From Sordariomycetes sp. S80-01Y (Eukaryota; Ascomycota; Sordariomycetes): a stretch of DNA of 64,000 nucleotides. Made by a program: the position numbers and the translations under genes. Below, piece by piece: positions 24,195 through 36,138 of this stretch. The notes under the pieces were generated by a model. That model saw only the letters and a program-made list of their open reading frames with translations, was not told the DNA's origin and ran no database searches. Each line of letters starts with the position of its first letter. Positions within the stretch are counted from its first letter, which is position 1. The stretch is taken from the NCBI GenBank assembly GCA_037042185.1, contig JAXQJY010000026.1, forward strand, positions 806,001 through 870,000, given 5' to 3'.

Positions 24195-24948
24195 CTCTGG
24201 CGACTGAAGGGCACAGATTTTGAGCGCTGCACACGTTCAAGTGAAAACTCCCCTCAAGTTGGCTCACTACAGTCAAAATCTCAAGAGAAACATTTCATGC
24301 AGCAGTCGTAAGTGTGTCGTACTTCCACTGAATGATCTCAGATGGCGAGATGTGGAAAGGTTGAATTGAGTTTGACGTTGGCAACGACTGAGGGTCAATC
24401 AATTAGACTGGTGCAGCGCACCTGGCCCGAGTAGCACGACTGAACCACCAAATCGTATGCTGCTACTTTCTGGTAACACACATGACCCTTTCGAGTCCAT
24501 CAGGAGAAATGATGCAAGTTATATACGGTACATTAGAACGTTTTCAAGCCCGCTGCCGCAAAGATTTCTAATTTGAACCAGCTTCACCTCACTTTGAAGG
24601 GCACAATTGACTCGTCGATGGTGCCGAGATGTATGGATCGTAGCATTTTGCTGTGACATACGTATGTTCACCTTCACCCTCGTCGTCATGAAAACCATCA
24701 TCGTAGACCTCCTACCGCCAAATCGGCTTTACAATTCAAAAAATCCTTTACTAACAGCCCAACCCCACGCCTTCGAGAAGCCGCCATCGATCACCTTCCC
24801 AAACCCTTCCTCAGGCGAACTTCGAACCCGCCTGAGGTTTGCGGAATGACGTTGCTGCCAAAATACCCTTGAGATCCTGATGATGTTCCCAGAGAGATAG
24901 GTTGCCTCTGAGCGAATGCTTCACCCTTTCATAAACAGCGCAGACCCC
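24195..24948. other. Intergenic between TFC4 and VTS1
   Basis: About 0.75 kb with the TFC4 promoter and VTS1 3' UTR; both genes point left. No open frame or RNA gene I can support. Confidence 0.5.
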
Positions 24949-26960
24949 TTAAGCTAGCTTACCTTCCGCCTTGGCCTCTGTCGGTAGTGTTAGTATGGTT
25001 CAAATGCAACATAGAACGAATAAAGGAATTGACATCGGAAAGCTCACCTTTGACCTGATCAAAAACCTTGAGCATCTTACGCCGGGCGCCCAAGGCATTG
25101 ACGCCGCGTTGCTCCAATGCCTTGTCGTCCAACTCGATCAAGTCGATCCACTTCATATCCTTTAGATTGTCGGTGTATTTGTGCAGTCGCAGACTTCTGA
25201 GCCAACTCGGGATGTCCTGAAGTAAGGTAGGATCTGTCGGATCCTCAGGAGGCTTGGAGCTGCCCCTCCTCCCCCTTGGCGAACGGCCTCTGGCGATTTC
25301 GGAATGATCAGAGAGATAACCTTCGTGTCCACTAATACCGAGCTGGCCAAGGTTTACGGTAGGAATGCTGTTGTTGATAAGCCCAGATGAACCGTCATAA
25401 GCACTCAAAAACCCGTTATTCTGAGGGGAAGCGAAGGAGGGCATCGTGCCCATGCCTGGCTGCATGGCGGCGCCAGGGGAGTTGGGACGTGAACGCTGAC
25501 CACCAAAGTTCATGTTCTGCTGAGCCTGAAGTGCCATGACCTGCTCCTGACTAAGTACTTGACCATGCTCGTTAATCATGACAACATTGGTGCCGGGGAT
25601 GTTGATCCCTTGAGGCCCGGGGGACATTGGGGGTTGTCCCTTTCCGGTGCCGTCATTAGATCTCGTGCGGCGATACTTGCGGACGTCATCCAAGGCGAAG
25701 CGGTTGTTAACAGTCGATAGGGCAGCTAGCTTCATGGCGGTAGCATTGGCCACCATGTCGGCTTGATTGCCTCCGTTGTTGTTGCCGCCTTGTTGATTCT
25801 GTTGAAAGTTGGCAGTCATAGGAGTGTTGACCATGGACGCCCAGTTGCCACCATTGGGGTTGTTGTAAGGTGACAACATGGGCAGATCAGACGCATTGTT
25901 GTCAGGAGCGCTCAGTGTAGTGTTCTGAATGGGAGCATTGTTGGACAGAGGTGGAGGTCGAGGAGACCTCAAACCGGCGGATGGTGGCGGCTGCACAAAT
26001 TGGCCCATGGGCGCTTGCGAACCTGGTCCCTTGGAGGATACCGCATCGTTGTTCCCTCCCCAGTGGGAAGCGGACGACTGCCCACCGGCGTCACGAGTTT
26101 CGGGAATACTGGACCCGGCAACAGAAGATCTAGGATCGATTGCAGCGCTGTTACGGTTGGAGGCAGGCGGATTACCAGTCTGCTGAGTAAATTTGGCCTT
26201 CTCGGTAGCGATGGCAGCCGCAGCATCGGGGAACATGGCGTTAATGGTGGAAGGGTCGAGGCCTGACTGTCGCTTGGTCGATCCACTGACCACCGAGTTA
26301 CGAGGATATGAAGCTCGTGTGGAATCCACGTTCAATTTGCTCATAGCATCGCTGAGTCGATTGGACATAGGGTCTTGAGAATATGGTTAGCCTGCGTTTG
26401 GCTACCAGACAAGGGGGCTTCAAAGCAAAACGTGACACACCTTTGTCAAAGCTAGCAGGCGAGAGTACACCTGACATAGGGTGATTCTTGCCCATTTGTT
26501 GAAGGACCTGAATGAAGAAGCGAATTTGAACCTGTGTGGTCTGCTGGAGGAGAGCGTACAGCGCAGCCGTCCGCTCCGCCTCGCTCAGAACGCGGAACCA
26601 TTGCTCGATGGCACTTAGCTCATCCTTGAAGTCCTGATCTAAGGTCGCAGCGGCCATTTCCTCCAGAGTAGTTTCGTATTGATCGATGTCTGCAATCCAT
26701 TGCTGAGCGAGCTTGTCTTGCGGATCATTCTCAGATCCACTCTGACCATGGACCTGCTGAGTCTGACCATAGAAGTCAGAGGAAGGACGAATGCGGCTGG
26801 CCGCCGAATTTCCCGTGAGCGCAGCCATGTCGGCGGACGCACGGAGAGAGTGGCCAGAGCCAACAGCCCTCGAGGAAGGCGGACGCAGAGAAGACGTCGT
26901 GTTGGCCTCAGGGGTGCTGTTGCGGTTGCCGCCTGGATGGTTTCCAGACATGTTGAGCAT
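24949..26960 (-). CDS. VTS1: VTS1, SAM-domain RNA-binding protein
   Basis: Exons 26441..26960, 25048..26373 and 24949..24977 give 624 aa. The N-terminal part has a conserved helical block around residues 80-150 ([20 protein letters not shown], then [20 protein letters not shown]). A long Asn/Gln/Pro/Ser-rich disordered middle follows. The C-terminal SAM domain starts [20 protein letters not shown] and includes [20 protein letters not shown]. In yeast, Vts1 binds Smaug-type hairpins through this domain and promotes mRNA deadenylation and decay. The last intron (24978..25047) has gtgagc, tactaac and acag, and gives the ending [11 protein letters not shown]. If it is retained the frame runs to a stop at 24959 with a different tail. 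An alternative start lies three codons downstream. Confidence 0.9.
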
Positions 26961-28336
26961 AGTGTGCCTAATTATATCGAGATTCGAGCTTGTAGAAGGG
27001 GTGCCCCGACCGTTCGAAGGAGGGAGAGAAATGAGTATTTCGCCGTCGTCTTCGCGTGCTCCTGCAGTGACCGGCTGACCTCAAAGGAGTTTTGCGAAGG
27101 TAGGAATTCGAGTCTATTTCATGATATATCTCGCGGGTGGACGTTGATGAAGCTGAAGAGGAGTCAGCAAATGTTCTGCAGGCGGTCGAATACAACTAAG
27201 GGGTCAGCCCCACGAACCAAACAAACTGGGCGAGTCTGACGACCCGAGCACTTCGACGATGATAGGAAGAGAAAGATAAAGTCTGCTCCCAGGCAGTGTG
27301 AGAAATCGGGCAAACCCAAGGGCGGTGGTGCTACACAGACAGACACGTCGAGTCCAGTCGTCAACCGATAGAGGATGAAGCTAAGGCTACCTGTAGCGTA
27401 GCGTCTGGTGGTCTGGCCCGACTTCTCCATTCCCATGCTTACATAAGGATTTCGGACCCTCGCATTTGCGCTAGCACCTGGGAGGGATGGAATGAGACCT
27501 GTCAGAGCAGCGGCGACTGGGTCAAAGGTCAGCGTACGGGGTAAACGTGCACTTTATTGGCCCCGTTCGCACCAATTGTTCTGATCCCCTTGCTGCCACA
27601 TATTCATAGCACTGCTTGAGAAAGAGCTAACTGGACACACTGCGTCTATGAAGCATAGGCATTTGGCACCTCTTCCGATACTAAAGCAGTAGACCATGGA
27701 AATACCTTTGCGAAAGCCTTAAGCGGGAAAGAGTTTCAACTCTTACGAGGTTAGCCGTCCATGCACCGTGCAGATGGTTGTTTGGGGCGTAGCAATTCGC
27801 CTGTTTCGGATTCACCGTTTCGCTTCGTCTGGGCCTCGTACACGCCGTCACAGCAGCGATATGTCGAAACCGGCTAGAAATCCAGGGGACTTCCGAATCA
27901 TTGGGCACATGACCATAACTCCTCGCCGGTGTTCAATTTCTGAAGGCTTACGACCGTCGACACGCGTTACACCACCCCCGTAGTGACGAGACAGCTCAAC
28001 GACGAGAACACAGGTAGAGGCAATTAAGAGGAACCCAGTCATAGCAGCGCGAGACCAAGCCAGCAGTTTCGGAGCTCCAGAACCACATTGAGACCGCTCT
28101 GAATGAGCGAGGACAAGTTCTTCTTGGGTCAGTCAGCCAATAGAGCCCCGGGCTCTATGTCCTCACTAGACCGGTGAAAGAGTGCGTCCGATATATTGGT
28201 AAATGCCAAATGTATTCATTCCATTCATGGGGGCCCTTTCGGCTATGACCCTCGTCTAGTGCAAGTTCCAACCGGTCGCCATGGGTAAACCATGGTTCTG
28301 AGAATATCACCATCCCAACTCCAAGTCATCAATTCC
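26961..28336. other. Intergenic, long VTS1 upstream region
   Basis: About 1.4 kb between the VTS1 start and the eL29 stop, both genes pointing left. Only short frames (under 100 codons) without motifs. It probably holds a long VTS1 leader and promoter. Confidence 0.5.
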
Positions 28337-28707
28337 TTAGACGGTATCGCGCTTGCCCTCCTTGGCCTCCTTCTGCGTGGTTGTTAGAACGATCGTTAGA
28401 TGCATACTCGATGGGATGTCGTACCAAAGCCTTCATGTTGCCGTGAAGAGCATGTCGGTGGTTGCGGCGGAACTTAGGGTCGGTACCCTTGAGCGACGGG
28501 TATTTGGAGGTCTTTGGCTTCTTGATACTGGTATGGAGTCAGTTACTTTACTCTCGTTGCTGTGTGTCGTCGACTTCGGCCGGTGGGACTGACCCGTTGC
28601 GGTGCGCCTTGCGCTGCTGGTTGTGTTGGGAGCTGTTCTTCGACTCTGCAATCGCGGTTAGTCGTCTAAAGATAAATATACGTCGAATCCGGGTACTTGC
28701 TGGCCAT
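28337..28707 (-). CDS. RPL29: Ribosomal protein eL29
   Basis: Four small exons, 28701..28707, 28594..28645, 28425..28527 and 28337..28372, give a 65-aa basic protein: MAKSKNSSQHNQQRKAHRNG, then IKKPKTSKYPSLKGTDPKFR and RNHRHALHGNMKALKEAKEG, ending KRDTV. It matches the small large-subunit protein eL29 along its whole length. The first exon is only 7 nt (ATGGCCA). Intron 1 starts with GC rather than GT (gcaagt) and ends in ttgcag. No GT donor nearby keeps the invariant MAKSKN start. Introns 2 and 3 are GT-AG. An intron-rich, tiny ribosomal protein gene is normal for filamentous fungi. No single open frame reveals this gene, so it is easily missed. Confidence 0.95.
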
Positions 28708-29341
28708 GGCGACTGATTGTGACAGATGGGCTTGACTGACGAAGTTGACGGAGTTCGAATCGGTAGTGTTGAATTTTGTGTGGGATCACATCGGCCACAC
28801 ACAGCGGCAGCCCTAAGCCGAAGTGGGGTACTCGATGACATAAGCAGCCCCTGTCTCCTAGGTACCTAGTGTCATTGGCCTCAGGCTTCTTGAGAGCCTC
28901 TTGAGGCGCTGTTGTAGGAGGTAAAACTACTATGTAGTAGTACCTGGGAATTACTTCGCTTGCATAACAAAAGCGATTGATGTATTTCCAAGTACTGTCA
29001 GTGTGGCGTGCTATGGCCGGTCGTCTGCCGTTGTCACACTTCCTACCTGCTTCGATTCGAAACTCACGATCCGAACTTCAAGAAGCGCAACATGCGGACA
29101 AGATTTGGAATGGCTTTAGAGCACTCTACTAGTGCTAGGTGGGACGCTACTCAAGACCCTTAGAGCTTTCAACGCCTTCCTAATCTCGGCCGAAATCGTG
29201 TATCTGCACTGATGAATTTGATGCATGCAAGTAGATGTCTACCAAACAAATTTCGGTACCCAACACCACTGGGTCTAACAGCGTACATCCATTTGCGACC
29301 CCTAAGCACTAATCACTCGTCGGTCAAAGACAGTTACTAAG
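28708..29341. other. Intergenic, eL29 promoter region
   Basis: About 0.63 kb between the eL29 start and the carrier gene stop. It should hold a strong ribosomal-protein promoter; I cannot assign individual sites. No coding evidence. Confidence 0.5.
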
Positions 29342-30522
29342 CTAATTTGTCTTTAAGGGAGCAGCAGAAACGCCGCTCTGGCTAGCAACTTCGCTTGCTT
29401 TGGCAGCCGCGCTCTTCAGCTGCTGAAGGCGCATGTTCTTGAGGTACCGCAAAAGCAGTACAAACATGAGTTCGACTCTGAGGCATCAATCAGTATGCTG
29501 CAGAAACAAGGTTTTGATGAAGCACATACCTTTCCTTGGTCATCATGAGGATTCCCTGTACTAGTAGGCCTTTGAGAATCTGGGGGCCAATGCCCTTGAA
29601 GAGACTCATAACACCCTCGTTATCGATAATGAATCTCATTACTTCACCAAAGCTGGTGAAGGGCTTGCCGTTCCTGGATGGTGGGGGTTTCGATTGCAAG
29701 CCAACCTTTGCTACAATCAGGGGCTGGGTCGCAATAGTTGCGAGCGCTTTCGACATGGCTCCAAGTGCTTGAACCACATTAGCTGGCTTTGCATCAGGAA
29801 GGTCTAATTGCATAGCTTACCAAATGCCTCCCAGGGCTTCAAGTTGATCTTTCCAGGGAAGAAGATCGTCTTGAGACGCTCATAGGCACCATATGTGATA
29901 GCCGGGTTCACTACAAGTACGAGACTGGCCTTCAAGCCTCTCCACAGTCCCGTAACGCCATCTGGCCCATTAATTACCTCGTTTCCAGTAGCAAAAATAC
30001 CCTTTCGCTCGCTCTTGTTGGCAGTCTGCTGGCGCGTAGTAACCACCGCAATCGGAATGGTGAAGAGCTGGGCCACAGCGCCAGCGATAGCACCCAGAGA
30101 CAGCTCAACTGCGGTCGAAGGAGCGGTTTGCGATCGTGAGTACTTAGTGTAGAGAGTCCTCACAATCGTGTACCAGTAGAAGTATGCGAAGTTGGTCGAA
30201 GCGACACCGAGTAGCGAGCCGTTGATACCAGCGTATAGCCCAGAAATGCCCTCGGCAGCGACGATGCGGGTGATGGCGTCCCAGGTCGAATCGTAGATAG
30301 GCGCATCGGGGTCTTCGGACGTTTTTTTATCGGATCGAACTTGCACTTGAAGCTTCGTCTTTACGCTTTGAGAAAGTCAGTGCCGCCCGGGTCATGGTTG
30401 CATCGCATTGAGTAGGCTCACATGTCAAGTGGGTAGACGAGAGTGTTCGCAATCACAGCACCGCTCGCTCCAGCGACTGCCTTGCCCCAAGGGGAAATGT
30501 CTGGCTTCGACTGTCCAGCCAT
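29342..30522 (-). CDS. ANT1: Mitochondrial-carrier-family protein, peroxisomal adenine nucleotide transporter type
   Basis: Exons 30422..30522, 29821..30365, 29530..29767 and 29342..29477 give 339 aa. Three carrier repeats are visible: YPLDIVKTKLQVQ in repeat 1, FTIPIAVVTTRQQ in repeat 2 and ATQPLIVAKVGLQ in repeat 3, each the PX[D/E]XX[K/R]-type site or a degenerate form of it. Loops such as GLYAGINGSLLGVA, GLWRGLKASLVL and LFKGIGPQILKGLL follow. The second and third sites are atypical, as in the PMP34/Ant1 branch that exchanges ATP for AMP across the peroxisomal membrane for fatty-acid activation. The C-terminus ends in a hydrophobic stretch and a short Ala/Ser/Lys tail. The symbol is a family-level assignment. 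It is divergent from palB. Confidence 0.82.
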
Positions 30523-31698
30523 GGCGATTTCGAAGACCTCGGGCACGTTGAGCCGTAGACTTGGGGTGCACTCGACGAGTTGAAGGAGCCGATGCGTCAA
30601 TCGCGATGTTGCGTGGTAGAATGTCCGTGATTCAAGCCGAGCAGAAGGGGGCAATAAAAAGGCGATGATAAGTAGCAGGACTGGTTCACAAGCCAGATAG
30701 GAATTAGTCGCACAAAAAGAGAAAAGCCCCAAGAACCAGCCTCGAAGCCATGGGCACGATTATCTCCCGACTCGTGAGCGGAAGCCTGGATGCGGATCAT
30801 GACGAGCTCTGAACCTCGGTCAAGAACGGCCGTCACTCGGCAAATCCCCCCCCGCCTGCCTCCAACCCGCTGGAAACTCAGTCCGGCTCAGACCGCCCGT
30901 GCCACTGCCCGTCAAAGCCGGTGTGGCTGGAGTCTCAGCTTTCACGCGGGGACGACTGTGGCGCCGCGACCTCGGCTAGCGTGTGAGTGATTGGCTGCTA
31001 TGGATTGGTCCCTCCAAGTACCTGCCTGCCTGCAGGGAGTCTCAGAATTGACTGTGGCTTTTGACTTTGCCAGTGATCATGAGCCAAAAACGCCGCTACG
31101 TTCTCAACATAGTGGAATGATTTCAAGTGGGAAACCTGGCCTGCAGGTCTCTTAGCCATGCTCCGTCGTCCCCTGATGTTGGCAAATTTAAGTCTAGTCT
31201 AGAACTACTCTACTCAAGATACCATGGCTGACGGTCCATGGACGAACGAGCCAAGATACACGTGGGCACGATGACATCAGAGCTCTGCCCTCCGTCTCCC
31301 GAGTCCTTTTGAACAGGTGCCCTACTCTTGCGGGCGGCCTGAATGGCACTGATGGCGCTCGACTAACAAAGTCTACGTGTAGTACAAGATACGAATCTGA
31401 TCTTACAGTCTCGACTTCAATCTTGAGTATCGCAAACATCGTGTTTGCCCTCTAAAGTGAAGGAAGGAGTCAGCCAACGTCCAGTCCTGTCGCGACTCGT
31501 ATTTAATTGACGCGCCCTGCAGTGCTTTGGTCTTGGCTGTTAAAGCTGTCCATGACTGACTCCACCACGCTGCCCTTTCCCCCCCGAGCCTCCGTCGCAT
31601 TCTTAGTCAGAGCATTTCACGCTCAGACGTTCGATTCATAGGGGCTGATTCACTCGAAAGCACCCAGACACAGACGCCATGGTACGATAGCAGGGATT
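30523..31698. other. Divergent promoter region between the carrier and palB
   Basis: About 1.2 kb between two divergent starts. It contains two exact GCCAAG words (31250-31255 on + and 31532-31537 on -), about the number expected by chance for the PacC consensus. No coding evidence. Confidence 0.5.
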
Positions 31699-34315
31699 AT
31701 GGAAAGGAGACTCAAGGTAAGATTCAAACTCACAACATCACTAGAACTCCTTGCTGATATTGGGGAAAGGCTGCGGAAGCCCTGCTTGCCCGCTCCAGCG
31801 GTCAGGAAGCTCTCAACAATGCCTTGGCGGCTGCAGATCTATACATGGAATCACTCGCACACGCCTCGTCTAGAGCGGAACGTCTGCCCCTTCAACGCCG
31901 CTTGATTGAGCTTTCCGACTATGCGGAGAAGCTCAAAAGGGAACTCAACCCAAGGTGGGCTGAGGAGGAGGATATTCTGAGGAACGCCTCGAAGCTTCAT
32001 GGCAATCGCTTTCCTGCGTGGAGAGACAGGCCTCGGGATGTCGATTTCCAAGCACCAGCTGGAGATCATTTTCGGTACGGCTCGGACGAGGGTGATCTGA
32101 TGAACCATATGACTAATTGCTATTTAGGGATGAGGCCAACTTCACACTATCACCGGCTCAGCTCGACATCTTCGGGGGCTGGAAACGGCCCTCAGAGCTC
32201 TTCCAGCAGCAATCAATAACGGATGCTGAAGCAGATGTCACTTCAGACGCCGACTTTGACACTCTTTTTTTCACGACGCCAGAGGGCCCTTGCGACCTAG
32301 TGCAAGATGTGACAACGGACTGCTCGGTCGTAGCTGGCCTATCCGCGGCCATCAATGTTCTCACAGGGAAGCACTGTGTTCTGTCCTCAATTTTTTACCC
32401 TTTTCATGAAGGCCAGAAACGCCCGAGATACTCGTCCTCTGGCAAGTACGTCATGCGCCTCAATTTCAACGGTTGCTTTCGGAAAGTCGTCATCGACGAC
32501 ACCTTGCCAGACTCATCGACCGAGCGGACATTATTTGTCATAGACCGACGGAACAGGCGACTTATGTGGCCTGCGCTCTTGGAAAAGGCGTATCTCAAAG
32601 TCCGGGGAGGCTACGACTTCCCTGGAAGCAACTCCGGCACAGACTTATGGATAATGACTGGCTGGATCCCAGAACAAATATTTCTCCAGAGAGAAGATGT
32701 CGACATTAGAGAAGTTTGGGCCCGCTTCAAGGCGGCTTATGACGCCGATGATGTTGTGATCACCATTGGCACGGGTGTGATCTCTCCCGAGGAAGAGGCT
32801 GCCACCGGCTTGATCGGGGAGCATGACTATGCTATCCAAGGTTTATGTGAAGAGTCTGGCATGTGCTGGCTCTTAGTCAAGAACCCTTGGTGTACAGGGC
32901 CCATTTGGCAAGGTGGATGGCAGTCCCCTTCCTCGTCATCCCTCGCAAGGCCATCCTATAACGCCGGTGGACAGCCCTCGGAAGATGATCACTGGAATTC
33001 TGGGGCCATATGGGTCTCTCTTGAAGATGTTGCTCAACATTTCGAATCGATGTACCTCAACTGGAACCCCGACCTCTTCTCCAACCGCACTCAACGTCAT
33101 TTTTCGTGGAGGATACCTTCAGCACACTACGCGTCAACACTAGTCAACAATTGCCAATTTTCTTTGGTTGTGCCTAATGGTGGCGTTGTCTGGGTACTAA
33201 TCAGCCGACATTTTCAGGACGCTGAGCTCGCGCTTATAAAAGACAGCACCAGTAGCGGTGACACAATGGCGGATGCCGCACGCCAGCTTGGCTTCATGAG
33301 CATTAAAGTCTTCGACTCCGGTGGAAAACGAGTTCAAGTATCCGGAGGCGAAACTTACCAAGGTCCCTACGTCGACTCCCCGCAGACACTGGCACGGCTA
33401 GACACCACTGCAGGCAAGGCCTACACGATCGTTCTCGATCAGTACGAGTTGCCTTTGAAAGAATATACTTTCACTTTGTCTACATTTTCGCACGTACCAG
33501 TGCAGATCAAGAACGCGGCGGATGAATTGTCGCAAACCAAGAAAGAGGTCGGTGTTTGGAAGAGACAGACCGCAGGCGGCAATGCTGGGTGTTCGACTTA
33601 CTTCCAAAACCCCCAATTTCGAATCGAGGTACCGACATCGACGCCCATGACAATTTTGCTGTTCACCGATAAACGTGAAGTTCACATCCACGTCGACCTA
33701 GTTTGGGGCCACGGCAAGCGGGCAACAACCGTTCGGAATAGAGATCTGGTAGCTTCATCGGGAGAATACAGTCGGGGCTGCGCTCTCGCGAAATCAGACC
33801 ACATCGATGCCGGCGTGTACACGTTGGTATGCTCGACCTTTGAACCTGGACAACAAGCATCCTTTGGGCTACAAATCACCACCAACGTCGACATATCTCT
33901 GGAGAAGATACCCATCGATGCTGCCGGGCGTCTGCGAACCCCGCTACAGCCCTTCAGGCTGTTAGATAGAGTTCAGAGGCTAAGAGCAACAATCAGCGCG
34001 GATTGGCTTACACGCGCCAGCGCCTCGGCGAATATGAAAAGTCCTGGGAGCAACGGTGCCCCTTTGCTACGCGTATTGGTCATGCATGGCTCTGGGCCGA
34101 ACCAAGTTGTGATTGCTGAGTCCGGAGACGGTGAGTTCCAGGACCCCACCGTTGCGATTCGCACGCCAGAATTCGACATAGAACCGGACAGAGTGCGAAT
34201 GGAAGGGCTGTGGCTGGTGGTGGAGGGGATGGGCCTGACGAGCAGCGGTCATGCTTTCGAGTCCGAAATTTTCAGCGATAATCCCATTCAGACAGGCGCA
34301 TGGGAGGCGTATTAA
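31699..34315 (+). CDS. palB: PalB/RIM13 calpain-like cysteine protease of the pH-response pathway
   Basis: Exons 31699..31716, 31770..32074 and 32128..34315 give 836 aa, typical for PalB. The N-terminal ~75 residues form the MIT-like helical region (ALNNALAAADLYMESLAHA). The calpain core has all three catalytic residues: Cys173 (DVTTDCSVVAGL), His340 (GEHDYAIQGL) and Asn360 (LLVKNPWC). PalB-specific beta-rich C-terminal domains follow (about 430-836). PalB binds ESCRT-III on endosomes and carries out the first cleavage that activates the PacC zinc-finger factor at alkaline pH. The start is not certain. The strong-context ATG at 31679 is followed at once by gtacga and could be an exon of only the start codon spliced to 31770, giving MAAEALLARS. 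Confidence 0.92.
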
Positions 34316-34641
34316 TCAATCACCATGGGAATCGGCATAAATTCGTGTGGATTTGTGTTTGGAAGGATCACCCTGGAGCATTTGTCCTCTCATTTGTATG
34401 AAGCTGCCATCAACCAAGCGAAAGTACGTACAAAAAAAGCCGAAAGGAGACAGCGTGCTCATGCCAATAGCCGAAACGCCGTAACTCTCGCTAAGCACGC
34501 AATTGTAATCAAGCTGGGTACGCAGTCAAATGATCGCTAGAAAAGGTTCGGAAGTTAGATGTGCAAGCACGATCGAGGCTACCAGCGCCAGACATGAAGC
34601 TGTGTCCAGCCTGGGAACGCATCATAACGTATAGAAGACGG
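34316..34641. other. Convergent 3' gap between palB and the C2H2 gene
   Basis: 326 bp between two stops that face each other; shared 3' UTR space. Nothing else seen. Confidence 0.5.
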
Positions 34642-36138
34642 TTACACGCCACCTCGTCTCCTTCTCCCGCGACTCGGGCCATCTGGACGCTGAGCCAACA
34701 CTTCCCTCAGCTGAGGGTCGTCTTTGCTCTTATCGGGATGATGAACGCGGACATGCCTGTAATGATGGTCAAAACGCGGAGTTACGGGGAGAATGCAAGG
34801 ATCATACCTTTGCAGGTTATCAGGTCGGGGGTACCTGTGGTCCTTATCTGGACAAAAGGGACAGATATATCCGGGTGACTCGTGGACAAGACCGTGTCGG
34901 ATCATCTCGTTCTTGCGCTTGAAACCCTTCCCACCCTCGCTACGCGAACAGCCAGCAATCGGACAGTAGTGAGGGCGGGCTTGAGAATGGACGTTGGCGT
35001 GCGAGTTGAGAAGATACTGTGTTTGGAAGGGTGGCGCATTGCACCCCTGGAAATCGCACCGAAATGTCGCCGGTTGGGGACTACTTCCGTAGGTGCCATT
35101 AATGTACATGGGCCCACGAGCTTGTGACGGGCCTCCATGCTCGCTGTTGGAAGCTTCTGGCGCAGGCGGAGTCACGCCGTATTCCGGAGTGAACGGATGT
35201 GCCTGAGCATTGATGTATGAGTTGAAAGGACTAGAAGCAGGCAAAGAATTCGGTGATGGTAGACTCCTTTGGTAGCTGTCTGGTGGGGAGATTGGTGGCG
35301 AGCCGTGGCTGGCAGACAGTGGCGGAAGATGATGATGTCCTGATGGTGGTGAATGGGGAAAGGGGACACCGTGACTGTTCCTCGCTGAGGTATCAGCATC
35401 AGATGGTGAACGCTTCATATCCCCAAAGCCCAGCAAGCGGATAGGTGGTAGTTTCTGACCATTTGTGTCTGAGTTCGGCGACATTATCGGAGGCAGACCA
35501 GATCCAGGTTGCATAGAAATCGAAGTTCGCCCTTCCAACCGGTCGGATCTCTGTTCTGGGGATGCATCTCCAGTTTGGGGCCCGTCGTGTATTGATAAGC
35601 GATTCGCCGAGATTGAAATATCTGCTGCAGACATTCTTCCGGGCTTCACAGGAGGTGACTCAGCGGTTGCTAAGCTTGCCTTCTGCAGAGCGCCTTGAGC
35701 GAACGCCATTAGACTATCGTCCTTCCCATTGTCACGACGGCCGGCCCCGCCGCGACCGTCCGGATCAGGGGTAACCCGTGGGTGACCATACCACCGGCCA
35801 TTGTCGCAGTCGTCGTCTGAGATAGGAGGCAGCAGGTGCGTCTCAGCGATTTTGGGTATTTCTCCGTCTCTCCCGTTGTTCATGAGATCAAGGAGCTGAG
35901 AGTCGCCCGATCGGATCTGTCCACCATTCATGGAAGTATTGCTCCGATCGAAGGATATTGGAGCTGGAGTGCTCTTGAGGAGCGGGGCCGGGTCTGGCAC
36001 GGCGTACTTTTTCACTTCCAAAGGCTTCATGGGAGGACTTGATCGCCTGTCGGAAGGGTCGAACTCGCCAGTTCCGAGGGTCTCGTCGTGGATATGAGAT
36101 GGCGTTGAGTAAGGAGAAGGCCCGAGTGCTGAGTTCAT
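34642..36138 (-). CDS. C2H2 zinc-finger transcription factor
   Basis: Exons 34808..36138 and 34642..34756, joined by a 51-bp GT-AG intron, give 481 aa. The first ~340 residues are Pro/Ser-rich and disordered. The C-terminus holds the fingers. The first starts FRCDFQGCNAPPFQTQYLL and carries His in NSHANVH; the second has HYCPIAGCSRSEGGKGF and RHGLVH; the third has YICPFCPDKDHRYPRPDNLQ then RHVRVHH. The protein ends in a basic run (RGRRRRGG). The RHVRVHHPDKSKDDP block across the splice site is shared with a widespread group of filamentous-ascomycete C2H2 factors whose roles I cannot name with confidence. A 2.7-kb non-coding stretch upstream suggests complex regulation. Confidence 0.88.
   Translation of the reverse strand: MNSALGPSPYSTPSHIHDETLGTGEFDPSDRRSSPPMKPLEVKKYAVPDPAPLLKSTPAPISFDRSNTSMNGGQIRSGDSQLLDLMNNGRDGEIPKIAETHLLPPISDDDCDNGRWYGHPRVTPDPDGRGGAGRRDNGKDDSLMAFAQGALQKASLATAESPPVKPGRMSAADISISANRLSIHDGPQTGDASPEQRSDRLEGRTSISMQPGSGLPPIMSPNSDTNGQKLPPIRLLGFGDMKRSPSDADTSARNSHGVPFPHSPPSGHHHLPPLSASHGSPPISPPDSYQRSLPSPNSLPASSPFNSYINAQAHPFTPEYGVTPPAPEASNSEHGGPSQARGPMYINGTYGSSPQPATFRCDFQGCNAPPFQTQYLLNSHANVHSQARPHYCPIAGCSRSEGGKGFKRKNEMIRHGLVHESPGYICPFCPDKDHRYPRPDNLQRYDPCILPVTPRFDHHYRHVRVHHPDKSKDDPQLREVLAQRPDGPSRGRRRRGGV

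Noticed and set aside
31250-31537. Two GCCAAG words (PacC consensus) upstream of palB
   Set aside because: About one match to GCCARG on either strand is expected by chance in 1.2 kb, so two carry little weight.
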